This document shows positions 59,632 to 64,000 of a stretch of 64,000 nt of DNA, in pieces (positions within the stretch are counted from its first letter, which is position 1; every line of letters starts with the position of its first letter). The notes under the pieces are model-generated. The model had not been told where the DNA came from. It worked only from the letters and a program-made list of their open reading frames with translations, and did not search any database. The DNA comes from Opisthorchis felineus. Its lineage: Eukaryota > Platyhelminthes > Trematoda > Opisthorchiida > Opisthorchiidae. The stretch is taken from positions 169,274-233,273 of the forward strand of contig SJOL01004668.1 in NCBI GenBank assembly GCA_004794785.1, in the 5' to 3' direction. The position numbers and the translations under genes are program-made.

Positions 59632-62060
59632 CCATCATCATCATCATCATCGACAGCATGACGTCAGTGTTCAAAACTGAAGCCTCGCTGCCATGCAACC
59701 ATGATTTATTTGAAAACACTATTTTGAAGAAAAGAATAAAAGTGGACGGGGAAGGGGCTTAATGCTAGTCTACCACAATCAATCCGAGGTGCCTACACCT
59801 CCAGACACTCATTCAGACAATCTGGATAGAAAATGAAAACAAGATCGCCACTGACATCGGTTGGCAGCCATATCTTGCAGCGTCTCCAACCAGGCGCAGT
59901 GAGGATCACGCGGTCCCCAACCTGGAAGGCGAGCAGCACCGACAGCACCCAAGCGTTTCGTAATTTCCTTCATACCCCTCTGCCAGGTTAAGGGTTGGCC
60001 ACCTCTCTGCTTCCGCCACTCTGAATTGGGCATGGAAAACAGCACTCTCTTCGGCAAACGATGATTAGGCATACGCAACACGTGTCCCAACCAACGCAGC
60101 TTCTGGTGCTGGACACACTCTTCAATGGAAGTACCCGTTGCACAACCAAAAACTCGCTTTCTAACTGCCTCGTTACGGATTCGCCGACACCAACCCACAT
60201 GAGCTATGGTTCTGAGACAACGATTGTCAAACACCTGAAGACGCCTCAGTTCCGCTGCTCGAAGAGGCCAGGTCTCACAGCCATACAACAAAACAGCCCG
60301 CACTGTAGCTTGATACACACGTCCCTTGAGTTTCAGGGATACACCACTTTGACGCCATAGGTGCCTCAAATTAGCAAACGCGACCCGTGCCTTGCAGATT
60401 CGTGCATTGACCTCGTCTGTCACACTACCATCAGAACTAATACAACTACCCAGGTACGTGAAACGCTCCACAACTTCCAGTGCCTCTCCCTGGATTGTAA
60501 GTGGCGTGTTCAGTGACTGCATGTCCAGCAGCATGACCTTACACTTTGTGGGTGCAAAGTACATACCAAAGGACGGGATGACTTTGGTCAGTTCATCCAA
60601 AAAGACCTGCGCCCTCTCCTCCTCTTCGAACATGAGAACGATGTCGTCTGCATATTCCAGATCGACAAGGTTTTCGTCACAGGCTATCTGAACACCGGGG
60701 TTTTGGAGACCTTCCAGCGTTCGTCTCATTATCTCATCGATCACGAAATTAAATAGGAAAGGAGAGAGTGGGCATCCCTGACGGACACCGCTTTGTGTAC
60801 GGAAGCTTTTGGAGAGCTCGCCGTATACTCTCACACGTCCGGAAGTCCGAGAATACAAAGAGCTTATTATGTTCACAAACTTCCGGGGCATTCCTTGGTG
60901 GGCAAGCGTGTCAAGAAGAACAGACCGGTCAACCGAGTCGAATGCGCCTTGGAAATCCAGGAATACTAGAATCGTGGGTCGCTTATACGTATGGCGTTGT
61001 TCTAGCACCTGACGAAGTGTGAAGATTTGGTCAACGCAACCCCTACCAGGCCGGAATCCCGCTTGCTGCTCTCGAGTCAGTGTTTCACGAGCCACCGTAA
61101 GGCGACGAAGCACGAGTGACGCCAACAGTCTCGTTACGACCGGGGTCAAGCTGATCCCCCTGTGGTTGCCACACTCACTACGAGGCCCTTTTTTGAAAAT
61201 GGGCACTATCACCGACTCTCCCCAGTTGTCTGGGACAGACTCCTTTTCCCAAATGCAAGCGAACAGATCAGACAAGCGCTGACTGAGGACTTCACCCCCA
61301 TCTTTGAACAATGCGGGTGGGAGGTCATCCGGACCAGAGGCTCGGTGGCGCTTGAGAGAACATATGCAGTCATAAATCTCCGATGCCGTAGGCGGTTCCA
61401 CGTTCACCGTCCAAGGTTCTACGTCACCTGTGGGATCCAGATGAGTGCCAGCTGGTGGCCATGACAATTGTTGTTCGAAGTATTCGGCCCACCGATTGAG
61501 GCGTTCTTCTTTATTCGATATGGTCACTCCATTCCGATCCTTGATGGTTTCGCTCACAGGTGGTTTCCGGGGACCGGTCGCACGGATCAACTGAAATAAT
61601 CTTCGGGCATTACCGGCTTTCTGGGCCTCTTCCATTTCCTTGGCTTTCTGTGTCCACCACACTTCACGGTCGGCTTGCACGCTCGCCTTCACTTGACGTC
61701 TGATACTTCGTCGTGTCAAGTTATGTTCGGGGCCGGCTGGGATATTTCTCCGAAATTTAAGGAGTGCCACCGTTCGGTCGGATATCCAGTGCTTGAGTGA
61801 GCCTCGTGGTGCCGTACCACAGGCAGAATTCCCAGCACTATGCAAAGAAGTGGCAATCTCGTCCCAGTATGAGTTCGCATCTGATGGTGGAGCATTTGGA
61901 AGAGATTCTAGGAGACGATTCTGGTTAGTTCGTCTAACATCCGGGTCTGGCAGTCAGCCCCCGAACTGGGAAGCCCGGGGAAGCATCAACATGCGGTCCA
62001 AGCGGACAGTTCCACGGACGTCACAACGGATGCCAGGTTGACGTCCCTAGTTATCATTTG
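59632..62060 (-). mobile_element. RTE family 1 retrotransposon, 5'-truncated, long open RT frame
   Basis: The element runs on the - strand from about 62060 to a (TGA)n tail at 59650-59632. It has a 678-codon frame, a 3' UTR of about 160 bp and a microsatellite end, typical of target-primed insertion. The endonuclease that should precede the linker is missing or reduced to unrecognisable frames beyond 61957. The near-identical tails at 38548 and 22330 show that the family has several 5'-truncated copies. Confidence 0.85.
59809..61845 (-). CDS. RTE-type reverse transcriptase (truncated pol)
   Basis: This protein copies element RNA at a nicked target site. The readable frame of 678 codons has no ATG start and continues open upstream to about 61957, as expected for a truncated ORF. 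Residues 1-165 are the endonuclease-RT linker ([13 protein letters not shown] at 118-130). RT blocks follow: ASGPDDLP (169-176), NHRGISLTP (227-235), [10 protein letters not shown] (261-270), [13 protein letters not shown] (295-307, catalytic Asp), [19 protein letters not shown] (352-370) and LEYADDIVL (396-404, catalytic YADD). The C-terminal region carries CQHQ-like and [10 protein letters not shown] motifs and ends FLSRLSE with TGA at 59809. No internal stop or frameshift, unlike every other RTE copy here, so the insertion is young. RTE clade (SR2/BovB type) is my best assignment. Confidence 0.88.
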   Translation of the reverse strand: MHSAGNSACGTAPRGSLKHWISDRTVALLKFRRNIPAGPEHNLTRRSIRRQVKASVQADREVWWTQKAKEMEEAQKAGNARRLFQLIRATGPRKPPVSETIKDRNGVTISNKEERLNRWAEYFEQQLSWPPAGTHLDPTGDVEPWTVNVEPPTASEIYDCICSLKRHRASGPDDLPPALFKDGGEVLSQRLSDLFACIWEKESVPDNWGESVIVPIFKKGPRSECGNHRGISLTPVVTRLLASLVLRRLTVARETLTREQQAGFRPGRGCVDQIFTLRQVLEQRHTYKRPTILVFLDFQGAFDSVDRSVLLDTLAHQGMPRKFVNIISSLYSRTSGRVRVYGELSKSFRTQSGVRQGCPLSPFLFNFVIDEIMRRTLEGLQNPGVQIACDENLVDLEYADDIVLMFEEEERAQVFLDELTKVIPSFGMYFAPTKCKVMLLDMQSLNTPLTIQGEALEVVERFTYLGSCISSDGSVTDEVNARICKARVAFANLRHLWRQSGVSLKLKGRVYQATVRAVLLYGCETWPLRAAELRRLQVFDNRCLRTIAHVGWCRRIRNEAVRKRVFGCATGTSIEECVQHQKLRWLGHVLRMPNHRLPKRVLFSMPNSEWRKQRGGQPLTWQRGMKEITKRLGAVGAARLPGWGPRDPHCAWLETLQDMAANRCQWRSCFHFLSRLSE

Positions 62061-62235
62061 ACCTCGTACCCTTTTTGAAAATCATTATCACCTACGCACT
62101 CCGTTCCCTCGGTATTTTTGCTGTTGTTCCATGCGGTCAGCAGTAAGATGTCAGACTCACAGCGAAGGCGCAAAATGTGATAAAATCAGGTACGGTTGCT
62201 TTGTTGCATTGTAGCCACGATACTTTACATTTGAC
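62061..62235. other. stretch upstream of the RTE copy
   Basis: Nothing recognised. Confidence 0.3.
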
Positions 62236-62236
62236 T

Positions 62237-62527
62237 TCATGCTGGTATCAATATTACACTTGCTTCTTCCAGAACTTGTGTTGAGAGGGGCCAGCCGAAA
62301 GGCTCTTCGAGATGTTTAGTCCACTGACGATTTTCCAGTAAATGAATTGCAGATAGCTCTGGCGACACCTTTTCTTCTTCCCAGTTGGTCGAATTAGTTG
62401 AAACAGACTTCGGTTGTTTCCTGTTGCGAGAGCATTCTTTACTTACTACGTCGTCCCTCAGGTGCTTTAGGTTCTTGCTAGTGGGGCTTTTGAGAATGGT
62501 GTGCACCATGGCGATCAGCAGCTGCAA
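62237..62527 (-). pseudogene. RTE linker relic
   Basis: The frame ends in QWTKHLEEPFGWPLSTQV, which matches the [13 protein letters not shown] linker motif of RTE proteins. It is preceded by a charged helical stretch. It lies just upstream of, and in the same orientation as, the family 1 element, but belongs to a different copy because the spacing is wrong. Confidence 0.52.
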
Positions 62528-62934
62528 GACATCTCCCCTGAATCAATACTAACTTCTGATCGGGTATCATTGTCTGCGCACTTCCGAAGGCCTCTGATCC
62601 AGTTCCGTTCGATTCCGTCGAAGAAAAAAGGTTCCCTCCATTCAGTGCTCCTTGCTCCGAACACATACCACGGGTTTTCTACCGACCTAGTCTGTTGGAC
62701 AACTTGGCTACAGCCTACTCAGATAACGTAGGTCATGTTGAGGAGTCCCTGTGGCCAAAACAATTCACATTAGGCTTTCTGACATAGTACTACTTATAAT
62801 TCGTAGTCGTGTCAGGTTTCCGCCCACCTAAGACGAATTTAGGACGCTTAGTTTTCGCAAGAGATCATTACTCTGGTTAGGTCCCTCTTAGTGAAGACAG
62901 GATACCGTAGGACCAATTCTGATCGATACACAAA

Positions 62935-63070
62935 TCCTCTAGCTCGATGCATAGCCACCATGCCACCCGGGAAAAGCACGACGGCTGAGATACTGTCAGG
63001 TTGCAGAGGCTAGGTTCGAACCACAAACCATCCTTTCAGTAAGTTCGCGCCTTAACCACTGAGAAATCTT
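62935..63070 (-). mobile_element. SINE family B copy
   Basis: The head with CTCAGTGGTTAAGGCGCG, the B box GGTTCGAACC and the body CCACCATGCCACCCGGGAAA are present; the 3' part is truncated near 62945. Confidence 0.75.
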
Positions 63071-63600
63071 CAAAATCGTGGGTGGAAACAACTTACTGTT
63101 TGCGTGATGTCACAAGCCGATTTGGCCAAACATTCCAAAAGCACCAATTCTCATGGCGGAGGCCCGAGCAAAAGTTCGTTTACCAAAGCCATCACGTTGC
63201 AGCACAATTGACACCAACGACGGGACCATGTACCAAATTAAACTCAACAGTAAGTCCTCGGTTCTATCTAAAGTGACATCAGTGGATCCAACTATTCAAC
63301 TTTTCTCATAACATCATGAGGTTTTCCAAAACAGCATCCTGACAGAACGAGATGTAGTGTTGAAAAAATGACCGCGACTGAGTATCGGATATACCGCAGT
63401 GCAGATTGTCAATGTACTGAACAAGTTTCTGTCACGACCAATGCTGTCAGCTCATCAAAAGCATGGAACACACTTACCTTGCCAGAATTTGCAGCTGGAC
63501 GAAAACCGCGATATGATCCCAATAGTTCCTCACCCAAAATTTACATAACATATGTCACGCTTGCAAGAAGCTGGCAGTGCATGAGATTTGGGAATTTATT
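63071..63600. other. intergenic stretch, nothing recognised
   Basis: Short chance frames only. Confidence 0.3.
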
Positions 63601-63603
63601 AGA

Positions 63604-63690
63604 AAATTTCGTCTTGTGAATGAAGCCAATCTATGCTGAAAAGCCAAGGAGCACTTTACAGCTGTTTCATTCTTATTTGGAATCATCGGC
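63604..63690 (-). mobile_element. SINE family A, body fragment
   Basis: GCCAATCTATGCTGAAAAGC and AGCTGTTTCATTCTTATTTG match the body of the copies at 6834 and 12418. The tRNA-like head is absent. Confidence 0.68.
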
Positions 63691-63739
63691 AGGGTGGGTC
63701 AGCGAGAACAAGTTACCGCTAACGCTTCCTTTTCTTCTG

Positions 63740-64000
63740 CTTCCCATACATTCTTGTCCTTCTCCACCCACGCCATCAATGACACTCCCATCCGGTCGGA
63801 CCGACGACCCTATTGCTCTTTCGTCCTTTGATTCGAAATCAATAACCAAGCCTGGATACCTGGTCCGTCTGGTCGCATTTGATGTTTGCACTCTGAATTA
63901 AGCAGGACGACAAGCTCACACAACAAACTCTCACACTAGACTAGCTTGAAATTGATGTATGCTGTTTATCAGAAACAAGAATTCAGGATGTAGACAAAAT
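63740..64000 (+). pseudogene. RTE endonuclease N terminus, runs off the window
   Basis: GYLVRLVAFDVCTLN (63855-63899) corresponds to the start of AP-type endonucleases of non-LTR elements (the Asn of WNVRTLN). After a stop and a frame change, LEIDVCCLSETRIQD (about 63946-63990) matches the block with the catalytic Glu. The two blocks are in the right order and spacing. The frame is broken, so this copy is not functional as it stands. The rest lies beyond 64000. Confidence 0.68.

Overview
This window looks like repeat-rich nuclear DNA from a flatworm, most likely a digenean trematode; an opisthorchiid-type liver fluke would fit. The evidence is spliced genes with GT/AG introns, RTE-type non-LTR retrotransposons with TGA-microsatellite tails, Ty3/gypsy remnants, several tRNA-derived SINE families and no bacterial gene organisation. 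The species is an inference; the eukaryotic and mobile-element-rich nature is read directly from the sequence.

Two host genes can be supported. At the left edge, on the + strand, are the last two coding exons (1105-1194, 1299-1682) of a Tat-SF1/CUS2-like splicing factor (HTATSF1 family). On the - strand, four exons between 55996 and 46288 encode about 690 residues of a nuclear receptor coactivator 5 (NCOA5) orthologue: an RRM-like end plus an RE/RD-rich segment, the anticodon-binding-like core, a helical segment and a Gln/Gly/Tyr-rich tail. All four exons join in phase. The 5' exon(s) were not found. Both genes belong to nuclear RNA processing or transcription, but nothing links them functionally.

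Almost everything else recognisable is mobile. RTE family 1 has a long 5'-truncated copy with an open 678-codon reverse transcriptase frame (59632-62060, -) and short 3' fragments at 22330, 32092, 32270 and 38548. RTE family 2 is older and broken (13640-15340, 26276-27160, 30640-31640, 34760-35270, 48823-49330, 58330-59630), and an endonuclease start runs off the right edge (63740-64000). A decayed Ty3/gypsy element lies at 18013-21593 and a second integrase remnant at 23820-24420. There are at least two tRNA-derived SINE families and an unclassified ~350-bp repeat in three copies.

The most interesting feature is a short tandem element (14652-15060, second locus 10240-10600). Its - strand carries hammerhead self-cleaving ribozyme motifs in a repeat of about 291 bp, the layout expected of metazoan retrozymes or Penelope-like element terminal repeats. 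Each of the three copies has lesions in a different part of the motif. The longer stretches between elements (for example 2700-6790, 7260-10220, 38790-45290) hold no gene that I can recognise.
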